A program made the translations under genes and the position numbers. From the NCBI GenBank assembly GCA_046598525.1, contig JBKJIJ010000006.1:1-64000 (forward strand): a stretch of DNA of 64,000 bases, written 5' to 3'. Below the pieces are notes generated by a model that was not told where the DNA came from, searched no databases, and saw only the letters and a program-made list of their open reading frames with translations. Position 1 is the first letter of the stretch. Each line of letters opens with the position of its first letter. Origin of the DNA: Methylotenera_A sp046598525. GTDB lineage: Bacteria; Pseudomonadota; Gammaproteobacteria; Burkholderiales; Methylophilaceae. Shown in pieces: positions 50,601 to 60,587 of this stretch.

Positions 50601-53600
50601 ATGCAAGATGAAGCCAACAAGCCACTAGATAATACCCAACAAACGCCATTGCAGTTTGTGCATTTGCGTTGCCACAGTGAATATTCCATTGTGGATGGCA
50701 TTGTGCGCATTGATGATTATATTGATGCCGCCAGCAAAGACGCCATGCCAGCACTTGGCTTAACCGATTTAAGCAATTTATTTGGCGCCGTTAAGTTTTA
50801 TAAAGCGGCACGTGGCAAAGGCATTAAGCCAATTGTAGGCTGCGATATTTGGCTAGAAAACGCTAAAAATCGCGATCAAGCGCATCGCTTATTATTATTG
50901 GTACAAAACAAAACGGGTTATCGTCAGCTTTGCGGCTTATTAAGCCGTGCTTATTTAGAAAACCAATATCGCGGCCGCGCCGAAATTAAGCAAGAATGGC
51001 TGCAAAAAACAGAAGGCTTATTATTGCTTTCTGGCAATGTGCAAAGTGATATTGGCGCCGCATTAAGCGTAGGTAATTCGGCGCTGGCAGAGCAACTTAC
51101 CCAAACTTGGGCGTCACTTTTCCCTAAGCGGTTTTACTTAGAAGTGCAGCGCGTTAGGGATGCTAAAAGCAATCCTAATAGCAATCCAGCGCAAGAATAT
51201 TTAATACAACAAATAGTTGCGCTGGCTGGCGCTAGCGATTTACCAATAGTAGCCACGCACCCCATACAATTTACTACGCCAGATGATTTTAAAGCGCATG
51301 AAGCGCGCACCTGCATTGCCGAAGGCTACATGTTGGCGGATAAACGCCGCCCTAAAAACTTTACCGAACAGCAATATTTTAAATCGCAAGCTGAAATAGC
51401 TGCTTTGTTTGCCGATTTGCCAGAAGCCTTGGCGAATACGGTTGAAATCGCCAAACGCTGTAATTTGGTGATTGAATTAGGTAAAAATTACCTGCCTAAT
51501 TTTCCTACGCCCAATAATGAGAGTTTAGATACGTTTTTAGTACAACAGTCGCATGTGGGATTGGCCGCGCGTTTGCAAAGCTTGTACCCAAATGCCGATT
51601 TGCGCGAATCAAAACGGGCTGAATACGAAGCCAGGCTTGAGTTTGAATGCAAAATTATTAACCAAATGGGTTTTGCGGGTTACTTCTTAATCGTTGCCGA
51701 TTTTATTAACTGGGCCAAAAATAATGGCGTGCCAGTTGGCCCTGGTCGTGGCTCTGGTGCTGGTTCTCTGGTGGCGTATAGTTTAAATATTACCGATTTA
51801 GATCCACTGCAATACAACTTGTTGTTTGAGCGTTTTTTAAACCCAGACCGCGTTTCCATGCCCGACTTTGATATTGACTTTTGCATGGATGGCCGCGATC
51901 GCGTGATTGATTACGTTAAGCAAAAATATGGCTTAGACGCGGTTTCGCAAATCGCCACCTTTGGTACCATGGCCGCCAAAGCGGTGATTCGCGATGTAGG
52001 CCGCGTGCTAGATTTGCCGTTTAACTTTGTGGATAGCATAGCGAAATTAATTCCGCTGGAATTGGGTATTACCTTAAGTAGCGCGCTAGAAAAAGAGCCT
52101 CAGTTACAAGAGCGGCGCGAAAAAGAAGAAGAAGTCGCCCAATTATTAGAGCTGGCCTTGCGCCTAGAAGGCTTAGTGCGCAACGTGGGTATGCATGCGG
52201 GTGGCGTATTAATTAGCCCGGGCAAAATATCGGATTTTTCACCGATTTATTGCCAAGCCGATGGCGCTAGTTTGGTCAGCCAGTATGACAAAGATGATGT
52301 AGAAGCCGTTGGTTTGGTGAAGTTCGACTTTTTGGGCTTAAGAACGCTAACGATTTTAGAGTTGGCTTTAGTAAACGCCAATAAGCAACGCGCCGCATTA
52401 GGTGAAGCGCCGCTTAGCTTTGAAACGCTGCCGCTTAACGATAAAGCCAGCTTTAATCTATTAAAAACAGCCAATACCACGGCGGTGTTCCAGCTAGAAT
52501 CGCGCGGCATGAAAGACATGCTAAAGCAGGCCAAGCCAGATTGCTTTGAAGATATTATTGCGCTGGTGGCGCTGTATCGCCCTGGCCCTATGGATTTGAT
52601 ACCGGACTTCTGCCGCCGTAAACATGGCCAGCAACGGGTGGAATATCCGCACCCTGCAACAGAAAGTATTTTAAAAGAAACCTACGGCATTGCGGTTTAC
52701 CAAGAGCAGGTGATGCAAATTGCGCAGGTGGTGGCGGGTTACAGCTTGGGTGGCGCCGATTTGCTGCGCCGCGCCATGGGCAAAAAGAAAAAAGAGGAAA
52801 TGGATGCGCAACGCGCCATTTTTGTAGAAGGCTCACTTAAAAATGGCCTTAACGAAAAGCAAGCGACAGAGCTTTTTGATTTGCTGGAAAAATTTGCCGG
52901 TTATGGTTTTAATAAATCGCACGCCGCCGCTTATGCCTTGGTTGCTTATCACACGGCGTACTTAAAAGCACATTATCCAGCCGCATTTTTGGCTTCTACC
53001 ATGTCGGCTGATATGAATAACACCGATAATATTCATGGCTTTTTTGATGACTGCGCGCCCAATAAGGTAGAAGTGTTGCCGCCTGATGTAAACCAAAGTG
53101 GTTATCGTTTTATGCCGCTTAATAATAGCCAAATGCTGTATGGGCTGGGTGCTATTAAAGGTACTGGCTTGGCGGCGATTGAGCTTATAGAAGCAGCGCG
53201 CGAAGCCGATGGCCCGTTTAAAGATTTATTCGATTTTTGTAATCGTCTAGATTTACGCAAAGTGAATAAGCGCGTGATTGAATCGCTGATTCGTGCTGGT
53301 GCGTTTGATAAGCTAGAGCCTAATAGAGCGGCATTGCTTGCAGGAGTTAGCATGGCGGTAACGGCGGCTGAGCAAAATAATAGTAACGCAGGGCAAAATA
53401 ATTTATTTGGCGATGTGAGTGACACTAAACATGATTTGCCAAATGTTAGCGCGTGGTCGCCAGAACAAGCTTTAATTGAAGAAAAAGCGGCCTTGGGCTT
53501 TTATTTAAGCGGCCATCCTTTTTTGAATGCCAAACACAATATCAGCCAGTTTGTGCGCGGCTCATTGGCCGATTTAACGCCGCAAGATCAACCCAAATTA

Positions 53601-54104
53601 ATGGCGGGCATTGTGGTGGGCGTGCGTGTACGCATGACGCAGCGCGGTAAAATGGCGATTGTTACCATTGACGATGCGATTTCGCGCGTAGATGTGGTGG
53701 TGGGTAGCGATATGCTGAACCAGAACGCACATTTGATTAAAGAAGATAATTTGCTGGTGATTGAAGGCCGCGTAAGCCATGATGAATTTTCTGGCGGCAT
53801 ACGCGTTAATGCGCGTAAATTATACGATTTAGCAGCAGCGCGTAGCCACTATGCCAGCATGCTAAAAATTTCGTGCAATGGCCAATCGGATGCAGCAAAG
53901 TTAACCGCAATTTTGAATCCGTACAAACGCAAGAATACCGATATTGAAAAAAAATGGTGCCCTGTAAAAATTGAGTATCATAATGCCCAAAGCCAAGTCA
54001 GTATGATGCTGGGCGACGCTTGGCGTGTAGAATTGCAAGATGAATTATTGCAACATTTGACGGATTGGTTATCGAAAGAAAACGTTAAAATCCTATATAA
54101 TTAA
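50601..54104 (+). CDS. dnaE: DNA polymerase III alpha subunit
   Basis: A C-family replicative polymerase of 1167 residues (E. coli 1160). The N-terminal PHP domain begins FVHLRCHSEYSIVDG. The palm contains GPGRGSGAGSLVAYSL and the catalytic aspartates of MPDFDIDFCMDGRD (about 424) plus VKFDFLGLRTL (about 575). NVGMHAGGVLISP, ALYRPGPMD and YGFNKSHAAAYALVAYHTAY are typical landmarks. The OB fold (MAGIVVGVRVRMTQRGKM) follows near 995. It synthesises DNA in the replisome. Only a short gap separates it from accA, a common order in betaproteobacteria. Confidence 0.97.
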   Translation: MQDEANKPLDNTQQTPLQFVHLRCHSEYSIVDGIVRIDDYIDAASKDAMPALGLTDLSNLFGAVKFYKAARGKGIKPIVGCDIWLENAKNRDQAHRLLLLVQNKTGYRQLCGLLSRAYLENQYRGRAEIKQEWLQKTEGLLLLSGNVQSDIGAALSVGNSALAEQLTQTWASLFPKRFYLEVQRVRDAKSNPNSNPAQEYLIQQIVALAGASDLPIVATHPIQFTTPDDFKAHEARTCIAEGYMLADKRRPKNFTEQQYFKSQAEIAALFADLPEALANTVEIAKRCNLVIELGKNYLPNFPTPNNESLDTFLVQQSHVGLAARLQSLYPNADLRESKRAEYEARLEFECKIINQMGFAGYFLIVADFINWAKNNGVPVGPGRGSGAGSLVAYSLNITDLDPLQYNLLFERFLNPDRVSMPDFDIDFCMDGRDRVIDYVKQKYGLDAVSQIATFGTMAAKAVIRDVGRVLDLPFNFVDSIAKLIPLELGITLSSALEKEPQLQERREKEEEVAQLLELALRLEGLVRNVGMHAGGVLISPGKISDFSPIYCQADGASLVSQYDKDDVEAVGLVKFDFLGLRTLTILELALVNANKQRAALGEAPLSFETLPLNDKASFNLLKTANTTAVFQLESRGMKDMLKQAKPDCFEDIIALVALYRPGPMDLIPDFCRRKHGQQRVEYPHPATESILKETYGIAVYQEQVMQIAQVVAGYSLGGADLLRRAMGKKKKEEMDAQRAIFVEGSLKNGLNEKQATELFDLLEKFAGYGFNKSHAAAYALVAYHTAYLKAHYPAAFLASTMSADMNNTDNIHGFFDDCAPNKVEVLPPDVNQSGYRFMPLNNSQMLYGLGAIKGTGLAAIELIEAAREADGPFKDLFDFCNRLDLRKVNKRVIESLIRAGAFDKLEPNRAALLAGVSMAVTAAEQNNSNAGQNNLFGDVSDTKHDLPNVSAWSPEQALIEEKAALGFYLSGHPFLNAKHNISQFVRGSLADLTPQDQPKLMAGIVVGVRVRMTQRGKMAIVTIDDAISRVDVVVGSDMLNQNAHLIKEDNLLVIEGRVSHDEFSGGIRVNARKLYDLAAARSHYASMLKISCNGQSDAAKLTAILNPYKRKNTDIEKKWCPVKIEYHNAQSQVSMMLGDAWRVELQDELLQHLTDWLSKENVKILYN

Positions 54105-54135
54105 AACGTTTGTAATAGATGGGTGATATAAACTG

Positions 54136-55131
54136 ATGACATTAAGACGCGCTACTGACACCAAAATAAGTTACTTAGATTTTGAGCAGCCGATTGCTGA
54201 GCTTGAAAAGCGCATTGACGCTTTGCAAGAATCGCATGACGATCATGCCAGCTTGGATATTTCCAAAGAGCTGGATCAGCTGCAAAAAAAGCAAAAAAAA
54301 TTGCTAGAAGAAACCTATCAAAAATTAAGTGCTTGGCAAATTTCGCAAGTGGCTCGTCATCCGCAGCGGCCTTACACGCTGGATTATATTCGCGAATTAT
54401 TTACCGATTTTGAAGAGCTGCATGGCGACCGTGCCTACTCGGATGACCCAGCGATTGTGGGCGGTTTAGCGCGCTTTGAAGGCATTCCAGTCATGGTCAT
54501 TGGCCATCAAAAAGGCCGCGATGTAAAAGAACGCCAATACCGTAATTTTGGTATGCCACGCCCTGAAGGCTATCGAAAAGCTTTACGTTTGTATCGTTTA
54601 GCCGAAAAATTTGGTCTGCCGATTGTAACCTTAATTGATACCCCTGGTGCTTACCCAGGCATTGGTGCCGAAGAGCGCGGCCAAAGTGAAGCGATTGCCA
54701 AAAATTTATATGTGATGGCTGAGCTAAAAACACCGATTGTTGGCGTGATTATTGGCGAAGGCGGCTCTGGCGGCGCGCTGGCTTTGGGCGTGGTTGACCA
54801 ATTATTAATGTTGCAATACGCCACATATTCGGTGATTTCACCTGAAGGATGCGCCTCTATTTTATGGAAAAGCGCCAGCAAAGCGGCAGAAGCGGCGGAA
54901 ACTTTAGCCATTACTGCCGATAGACTGAAAGGCTTGGGATTGGTCGATATTATCGTCAGTGAGCCTTTAGGCGGCGCACACCGTGATATTGAATTAACCA
55001 TGCAATCATTGCGCAAAACGTTAAAAGATCAGATCATGGCAATGCAGAAAAAAAATATCGACCAGCTATTATCGGATCGGTATGCGCGTTTGATGAGCTA
55101 TGGCAAATACAAAGAAACAGCCGCCAAATAA
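54136..55131 (+). CDS. accA: Acetyl-CoA carboxylase carboxyltransferase alpha subunit
   Basis: A 331-residue carboxyltransferase subunit (E. coli AccA 319). YLDFEQPIAELEKRIDALQ is the N-terminal signature. Then FEELHGDRAYSDDPAIVGG, GHQKGRDVKERQYRNFGMPRP, TLIDTPGAYPGIGAEERGQ and IGEGGSGGALALGVVD. With AccD it transfers the carboxyl group from biotin to acetyl-CoA in fatty acid synthesis. The extra start MTLRRATDTK lengthens it slightly; no later ATG fits. It overlaps tilS by 32 bp, so translation of the two may be coupled. Confidence 0.96.
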   Translation: MTLRRATDTKISYLDFEQPIAELEKRIDALQESHDDHASLDISKELDQLQKKQKKLLEETYQKLSAWQISQVARHPQRPYTLDYIRELFTDFEELHGDRAYSDDPAIVGGLARFEGIPVMVIGHQKGRDVKERQYRNFGMPRPEGYRKALRLYRLAEKFGLPIVTLIDTPGAYPGIGAEERGQSEAIAKNLYVMAELKTPIVGVIIGEGGSGGALALGVVDQLLMLQYATYSVISPEGCASILWKSASKAAEAAETLAITADRLKGLGLVDIIVSEPLGGAHRDIELTMQSLRKTLKDQIMAMQKKNIDQLLSDRYARLMSYGKYKETAAK

Positions 55132-56533
55132 AGCATTGCAAAAAGAACATTTGCAGCGAAAATTTTCGGTTCACAAGGGCTTTCTTTTTAAAGAGCACTC
55201 GCTATTAGCGCAACTCAACACTTTTTTTAGCACGGTTTTTTCAGAAAAAAATCGTGTCAATCCGCATTTGGTCGTTGGCTTTAGCGGCGGCTTAGATTCT
55301 TGTGTATTGCTTCATTTGTTGGCGCAATTGCGCCAAACCTTGCCTTTTCAATTAAGCGCCCATCATGTGCATCATGGTTTAAGTCAGCATGCCGATGCAT
55401 GGGCCGATTTTTGCGCAAGCACCTGCAATACGCTTAATATTCCGCTGACTATTTCAAAGGTAGACGTTGATGTCAACAGCGGTTTGGGCATAGAAGCCAG
55501 CGCGCGCAAAGTACGCTATGCGGTTTTATTATCTAGCGATGCCGATTTTATTTGCACTGCTCACCATCAAGATGATCAAGCAGAAACATTATTATTACAG
55601 CTTGCGCGCGGCGCAGGCGTAAAAGGCTTAGCTGGTATGGCTGCCGTTGATGATGCCAGAAAACTGTTACGGCCTTTGCTAAACATCAGCCGGGCACAGT
55701 TAGAAGCATACGCTCAACAGCACAAATTGAGCTGGGTAGAGGATGAGAGCAACACCAATACCCAATTTGACCGCAATTTTATGCGCCATACGCTGCTGCC
55801 AACGTTTATGCAGCAATATCCTGCCATTAAACAAACGCTAGCGCGCACCGCACAACATTTGGCTAACGCCAATAATTTATTGGATGTGTTAGCAACGCAA
55901 GACGCGCAGCCTTGCTTATCTGCCGAATTAGGTAAAAAGACATTGGCTTTAGCGCCATTAAAACAGCTAGATTTAAATCGAATCAATAATGTATTGCGTT
56001 GGTGGCTGGCGCAAAACAATGTGTTAATGCCAAGTGCCGCGCAATTGCAGCAGATTGCTCAGCAGCTATTTCATGCAAAAAGTGATGCCACAATCAAAAT
56101 TCAGTTAAAAGCTGAAATCGATTTAACGTTAAGGCGTTATCAAGATTTTGCATATTTGGTGCCTGAAACGGCAAGCAATCCCAAAATGGATGAAATTTGG
56201 CAGGGTGAGGCGATATGCGCTTTGCCTAATCAAACGCAACTTACTTTTAAGCAAGAATTAGGCGCCGGATTAAGCTTAAAGCTTATAGATAATAAGCGTT
56301 TAAATATCAAAATCCGTACAGGTGGTGAGCGCATTAAGCCTGATTTTAATCGCCCCAGCCGTAGTTTAAAAACCGTGTTGCAGGCCGCTGCAATTCCACC
56401 TTGGCAGCGCAGCCAATTGCCACTTATTTTTGTGGGCGATACGCTGGCGATGATTCCCAATATTGCCGTAGAAGTCAGCTTAAAAGCGGCTGCCGATGAA
56501 ATGGGCCTTGTGGTTACTTGGCAACAGCTGTAG
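55100..56533 (+). CDS. tilS: tRNA(Ile)-lysidine synthase
   Basis: A 477-residue N-type ATP pyrophosphatase. The PP-loop LVVGFSGGLDSCVLLHLL lies at about 55-72, then SAHHVHHGLSQHADAWADFC, CTAHHQDDQAETLLLQLARG and GLAGM. A C-terminal domain follows with GGERIKPDFNRPSRSLKTVL, the TilS-C fold. It converts C34 of tRNA-Ile2 to lysidine so that AUA is read. The ATG at 55100 lies inside accA; a TTG just behind the accA stop would give a 12-residue shorter protein. The 3' end overlaps the convergent tesA gene by 20 bp. Confidence 0.94.
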   Translation: MANTKKQPPNKALQKEHLQRKFSVHKGFLFKEHSLLAQLNTFFSTVFSEKNRVNPHLVVGFSGGLDSCVLLHLLAQLRQTLPFQLSAHHVHHGLSQHADAWADFCASTCNTLNIPLTISKVDVDVNSGLGIEASARKVRYAVLLSSDADFICTAHHQDDQAETLLLQLARGAGVKGLAGMAAVDDARKLLRPLLNISRAQLEAYAQQHKLSWVEDESNTNTQFDRNFMRHTLLPTFMQQYPAIKQTLARTAQHLANANNLLDVLATQDAQPCLSAELGKKTLALAPLKQLDLNRINNVLRWWLAQNNVLMPSAAQLQQIAQQLFHAKSDATIKIQLKAEIDLTLRRYQDFAYLVPETASNPKMDEIWQGEAICALPNQTQLTFKQELGAGLSLKLIDNKRLNIKIRTGGERIKPDFNRPSRSLKTVLQAAAIPPWQRSQLPLIFVGDTLAMIPNIAVEVSLKAAADEMGLVVTWQQL

Positions 56534-57179
56534 TTTGCTTTTTAAGCAAACTTTCCAGCTTAGGCCAAACATTTTCAAGTAATTTTGGCTGTGCGGTGGC
56601 GGTAGGGTGCAGGCCGTCATCTTGAACCAGCGCGCGGTTGCCAGCAACGCCATCTAAGAAAAACGGCACTAAATTCAATTTATATTGCTTGGCCAAATTA
56701 TCATAAATGGCATAAAATTTTTGCGTATATTGAATGCCATAATTAGGCGGAATTCTCATCCCTAGCAACATCACCGTGGCGTTTTTGGCTTTGGCCAGCT
56801 TTATCATGCTGTTCAAATTACGTTGCATATCACTCAAACTTAGGCCGCGCAAACCATCGTTGGCGCCCAGTTCTATCACCACAATTTCCGGCTGATGCAC
56901 TTTAAGCATTTGAGCAAAACGGGTTAATCCACCACTGGTGGTTTCGCCACTAATGCTGGCATTAATCACTTTATAGGTACTATTTTGCTGTTTTAGTTTG
57001 CTTTCTAGCAAAGCGACCCAACCTGTATTAGGTTGGATGCCATAAGCGGCCGATAAGCTATCGCCAAAAATCACGATGGTTTGTGCCGCTTGCGCGGTGC
57101 TTGCAACCAATGCGAATACAATGACACTAACCCAAGTGATAAAAAGTGATTTAAAAGAACTAAACAAACGAGAACGCAT
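56514..57179 (-). CDS. tesA: TesA-type SGNH lysophospholipase/thioesterase
   Basis: A 221-residue protein with signal peptide (FITWVSVIVFALVASTAQAA) and SGNH blocks: I VIFGDSLSAAYGI, II NASISGETTSGGL, III VIELGANDGLRGL and V QDDGLHPTATAQ. The Ser, Asp and His form the catalytic set. E. coli TesA is a periplasmic thioesterase, protease I and lysophospholipase L1 of 208 residues. The longer frame to 57413 would run through the start of the divergent ABC gene; the ATG at 57177-57179 gives the signal peptide and is preferred. It is divergent from ybbA, the same order as in E. coli. Confidence 0.92.
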   Translation of the reverse strand: MRSRLFSSFKSLFITWVSVIVFALVASTAQAAQTIVIFGDSLSAAYGIQPNTGWVALLESKLKQQNSTYKVINASISGETTSGGLTRFAQMLKVHQPEIVVIELGANDGLRGLSLSDMQRNLNSMIKLAKAKNATVMLLGMRIPPNYGIQYTQKFYAIYDNLAKQYKLNLVPFFLDGVAGNRALVQDDGLHPTATAQPKLLENVWPKLESLLKKQTTAVAK

Positions 57180-57211
57180 ACATGCTACTTTCTGAACAGA
57201 ATTTTCAAACG

Positions 57212-57910
57212 ATGAATCGTGATTTAACAACGCGCGGCCATGCCATTTTAGCGACAAACTTATGCAAAAGTGTAGGTGAAGCGCCAAACAAGATAGACAT
57301 TCTAACCAATTTGCAGTTGCAAGTGGCATTGGGTGAGAGTGTGGCAATTGTGGGTAGTTCTGGTTCTGGTAAATCCACCTTGCTGGGTTTACTAGCAGGG
57401 CTAGATAATCCAACTAGCGGCAATGTGACTGTACAAGGCGCGGCGTTTAGCGATTTGGATGAAGATGCGCGCGCGGCTATTCGCGGCAAGCATATGGGTT
57501 TTGTATTTCAATCGTTTCAGTTATTACCCACCATGACAGCCTTAGAAAACGTGATGCTGCCTATGCAATTATCCAACCAGCCCAATGCAAAACAAATTGC
57601 CATTGCCACTTTAGAAAAAGTCGGTTTAGGTGCACGCTTAAGTCATTATCCCAAACAACTTTCTGGCGGTGAGCAGCAACGCGTCGCCATCGCGCGCGCT
57701 TTTGCGCCGCAACCGGCTATTTTATTTGCCGATGAGCCGACTGGTAATTTAGATTTAGCCACAGGCGAGCGCATTATTGATTTGCTATTTAGCTTGAATC
57801 AAGCCGCCAGCAAAACGCTGATTTTGGTGACGCATGATGTGAAATTGGCGCAACGTTGCCAACGCACATTAACACTGAATAACGGTCAATTATTCGAAGC
57901 TGGGCTTTGA
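57212..57910 (+). CDS. ybbA: ABC transporter ATPase YbbA (LolD-like)
   Basis: A 232-residue ATPase if started at ATG 57212. The frame continues to 57182, which would leave 2 bp to tesA. Walker A is GSSGSGKSTLLGLL. The Q-loop is FVFQSFQLLPTMTALENVM, the signature LSGGEQQRVAIARAFA and Walker B ILFADEPTGNLDL. This MacB/LolD-type family works with FtsX-like permeases. It pairs with the permease at 57918, 7 bp downstream. In E. coli YbbA-YbbP-TesA is proposed to act on lipid or hydrophobic substrates at the outer side of the inner membrane. Confidence 0.93.
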   Translation: MNRDLTTRGHAILATNLCKSVGEAPNKIDILTNLQLQVALGESVAIVGSSGSGKSTLLGLLAGLDNPTSGNVTVQGAAFSDLDEDARAAIRGKHMGFVFQSFQLLPTMTALENVMLPMQLSNQPNAKQIAIATLEKVGLGARLSHYPKQLSGGEQQRVAIARAFAPQPAILFADEPTGNLDLATGERIIDLLFSLNQAASKTLILVTHDVKLAQRCQRTLTLNNGQLFEAGL

Positions 57911-57917
57911 AATTAAA

Positions 57918-60407
57918 ATGATATTTAAACTAAGCTACCAGCAATTATTTTCACAATGGAAATCGGGCGATTTGCGCGTAATGGTGTTTGCGCTAATTTT
58001 GGCGGTCACATCGATTACAGCGGTGAATTTTTTTATTAATCGCATCGCCCTACATTTAAACGCACAAGGCGGCATGCTGTTAGGCGGCGATTTAGTGGTG
58101 ATTTCTGACCAAGCGATTCCGGCTGACTATATAGAACTAGCCAAAAAGTTTGACCTGCTAAGCACGTCTACGCTGGAATTTCCTAGCATGGCGATTAATG
58201 GTGAGCGCAATCAGCTGGCCGAAATTAAAGCGGTACAAAATGGTTTTCCGTTAAGAGGTGATTTTAATGTGCAGCTAGCAGGCCAGCCAGCCAAAAACAT
58301 GCGCAGCACGCCAAGCCAAGGCCAAGTATGGTTAGAGCCGCGCTTAGCTACCGTTTTAAATGTAGCCATTAACGATACGGTTGAAGTGGGTGCCGCAAAG
58401 TTTAAAGTAGCCGGCATTTTGGTGCGCGAATCATCACGCGGCGGCGATATGTTTAGCTTTGCGCCACGCTTAATGATGCATGCGGATGATGTTGCCAAAA
58501 CGGAGCTTATTCAATTTGGCAGCCGCGTTAAATACCAATTTTTAGTGGCGGGTAACGCCGATAATATTGCCAAGTTTTCAGATGCGATTACGCCACAATT
58601 AAAACGCGGCGAACGCATACAAGACGTTAAAACCGCCAGACCAGAAATTAAAAGTGCGCTAGATAAAGCCGAAACATTTTTAGGTTTAAGCGCCATGGCA
58701 AGCGTGGTGCTTAGTATTGTGGCGATGCTATTAGCCAGCGCGCCATTTGTGGCAAGAAGCACCAACACTGCCGCGCTTATGCGTTGTTTTGGCGCCAGCA
58801 AAGCGGTGATACAAAAGATATTGTTGTTGCAAACCGCCATGCTGGCGTTAATTGGCGGCGTGCTGGGCTGTGTAATTGGCTATATTTTGCAATATGGGCT
58901 GGCTTATATTGCTGGGCAATTATTTGTTGAAACGCTACCCAGCCCCAATTTAATGCCGGTATTCATGGGCTTAAGTTTATCTTTTGCTATTTTGTTCAGC
59001 ATTATGTGGCCACATATTCAAGCGCTAAAAAATGTTTCTATTATGCGCATTTTGCGCCGCGATGAAGCAGAAGCGCCTGTTAAGCTTTGGTTAAAATACA
59101 CACCAATTGTGCTGGTGAGCATGATTTTAATCGCCGTTTTAGCCAAAACGTGGCAGTTGGCATTTGCGTTTTTAGGCGGCATTGTTGGCATTTGCGTAGT
59201 GGCTGGCTTGCTGGCTTTTGGCCTGGCAAAGTTGCTTAATCGCTTTAGTCAGCAATTTAAAGGCCAATATGCCATCGGCTTTGGATTATCTAATCTTAAT
59301 AGGCGCTTGCGTTTATCCATTGCGCAAATGATTGGTTTTAGCTTGGGCGCGATGGTATTGATGCTATTAATGATGATTAAAACCGATTTGCTGGATGCTT
59401 GGCGTGGCTCAATGCCAGCGGATACGCCGAATCGCTTTGTGATTAATATTCAGCCAGAGCAAGTTGCGCCAGTTAAGCAATTTATTGAGGCCTTAAAAGT
59501 GGATAAGCCACAAGTATTTCCCATGATACGTGGCCGATTAGTCGCCAAAAACAATCAAGAAATTAACCCCGATTTATTTGAGGATGAACGCGCTAAACGT
59601 TTGGTTTCGCGAGAGTTTAATTTATCTAGCGCAACTACCATGCAAGCCGATAACAGACTATTGCAAGGGCGCTGGTGGCAAGCTGATGAAGCGGGGCAGC
59701 CGTTTGTATCGATTGAAGAAGACATTGCCAAAATGCTTGGCGTTAAGCTTAATGACAAGCTCACTTATGATATTGCTGGTAGCCGTATTACCTTAACGGT
59801 GATGAGCATTCGCAAAGTGGAATGGGATAGCATGCGCGCTAACTTTTTTGCGGTGACGCCATTAAATACGCTAAAAGATTATCCGGCTAGTTACATGACC
59901 GCATTTTATCTGCCGCAAAATCAAGCGAACGCCATGAATCAACTGGTGCAAAAATTTCCCAATTTCACCGTAATCGATACCGCCAGTATCATGAATCAAG
60001 TGCGCGATATTATGAATAAACTGACCTTGGCGGTTGGTTTTGTGTTTATGTTTTGCTTAATTGCCGGCTTAATTGTGCTGTATGCCGCCTTAATCGCCAC
60101 GCGTGAAGCGCGCTTGCAAGAATCCGCCTTACTGCGCGTTTTGGGCGCATCACGCAAGCAAGTCACTGTTGCCTTATTAACCGAATTTGCTAGCATTGGC
60201 TTAGTGGCGGCATTGGTGGCGATTGTAATGGCAGTCGCACTAAGTGCTTACTTGAGTATTTTTGTGTTGGATATTCCTTACCAATTAAACGCTAGTTTAG
60301 CTATTGGGGTTTTTGTATTAACCACACTTCTTATCCCGCTGGCCGCGTGGTCCGTGATTCGTGGCTATTTAAATGTGCCGCCAAAGCAGCTTTTAAACAG
60401 CATTTAG
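57918..60407 (+). CDS. ybbP: FtsX-like ABC permease YbbP
   Basis: An 829-residue permease. One membrane segment stands at the start (VMVFALILAVTSITAVNFFI, in part). A large periplasmic domain to about 255 follows (DLVVISDQAIPADYIEL, SPSQGQVWLEPRLATVL). Three FtsX segments come next (SAMASVVLSIVAMLLASAPFV), with two further pairs in the middle, a second periplasmic part and the last FtsX core (TLAVGFVFMFCLIAGLIVLYA, in part). The 10-membrane-segment design matches YbbP, about 800 residues. It receives energy from YbbA. The gap to the TonB receptor holds two palindromes, so the operon probably ends here. Confidence 0.93.
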   Translation: MIFKLSYQQLFSQWKSGDLRVMVFALILAVTSITAVNFFINRIALHLNAQGGMLLGGDLVVISDQAIPADYIELAKKFDLLSTSTLEFPSMAINGERNQLAEIKAVQNGFPLRGDFNVQLAGQPAKNMRSTPSQGQVWLEPRLATVLNVAINDTVEVGAAKFKVAGILVRESSRGGDMFSFAPRLMMHADDVAKTELIQFGSRVKYQFLVAGNADNIAKFSDAITPQLKRGERIQDVKTARPEIKSALDKAETFLGLSAMASVVLSIVAMLLASAPFVARSTNTAALMRCFGASKAVIQKILLLQTAMLALIGGVLGCVIGYILQYGLAYIAGQLFVETLPSPNLMPVFMGLSLSFAILFSIMWPHIQALKNVSIMRILRRDEAEAPVKLWLKYTPIVLVSMILIAVLAKTWQLAFAFLGGIVGICVVAGLLAFGLAKLLNRFSQQFKGQYAIGFGLSNLNRRLRLSIAQMIGFSLGAMVLMLLMMIKTDLLDAWRGSMPADTPNRFVINIQPEQVAPVKQFIEALKVDKPQVFPMIRGRLVAKNNQEINPDLFEDERAKRLVSREFNLSSATTMQADNRLLQGRWWQADEAGQPFVSIEEDIAKMLGVKLNDKLTYDIAGSRITLTVMSIRKVEWDSMRANFFAVTPLNTLKDYPASYMTAFYLPQNQANAMNQLVQKFPNFTVIDTASIMNQVRDIMNKLTLAVGFVFMFCLIAGLIVLYAALIATREARLQESALLRVLGASRKQVTVALLTEFASIGLVAALVAIVMAVALSAYLSIFVLDIPYQLNASLAIGVFVLTTLLIPLAAWSVIRGYLNVPPKQLLNSI

Positions 60408-60409
60408 CT

Positions 60410-60445
60410 GGTTGTATACAACCTGTTTGGTGGTTGTATACAACC
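60410..60445. promoter_or_regulatory. Tandem perfect palindromes, candidate operator
   Basis: GGTTGTATACAACC occurs twice, at 60410-60423 and 60432-60445. Both are perfect 14-bp palindromes, 22 bp start to start (two helical turns). The second lies 12 bp before a TATAAT box (60458-60463) and covers the matching -35 area. The core TTGTATACAA resembles GntR-family operators. It is likely to control the TonB receptor at 60588. Confidence 0.8.
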
Positions 60446-60463
60446 ATATTTTGCGCTTATAAT
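60434..60463 (+). promoter_or_regulatory. Promoter of the TonB receptor gene
   Basis: TATAAT at 60458-60463 with a weak -35 TTGTAT (60434-60439, spacer 18) inside the second palindrome. Transcription would start near 60470, leaving a leader of about 120 bases. A second weak box lies nearer the gene (TTGCAT, 17 bp, CAAAAT at 60541-60569). Confidence 0.5.
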
Positions 60464-60587
60464 TCATTGATAAGGTATGTTGTTTTAATGAGTGATTGAT
60501 TTCATTCAATATTTTTTAACCGCTAATGGTGGAATATATTTTGCATACATTTCAACAGATGTACAAAATTATTCCTAGGAAAGAAAT

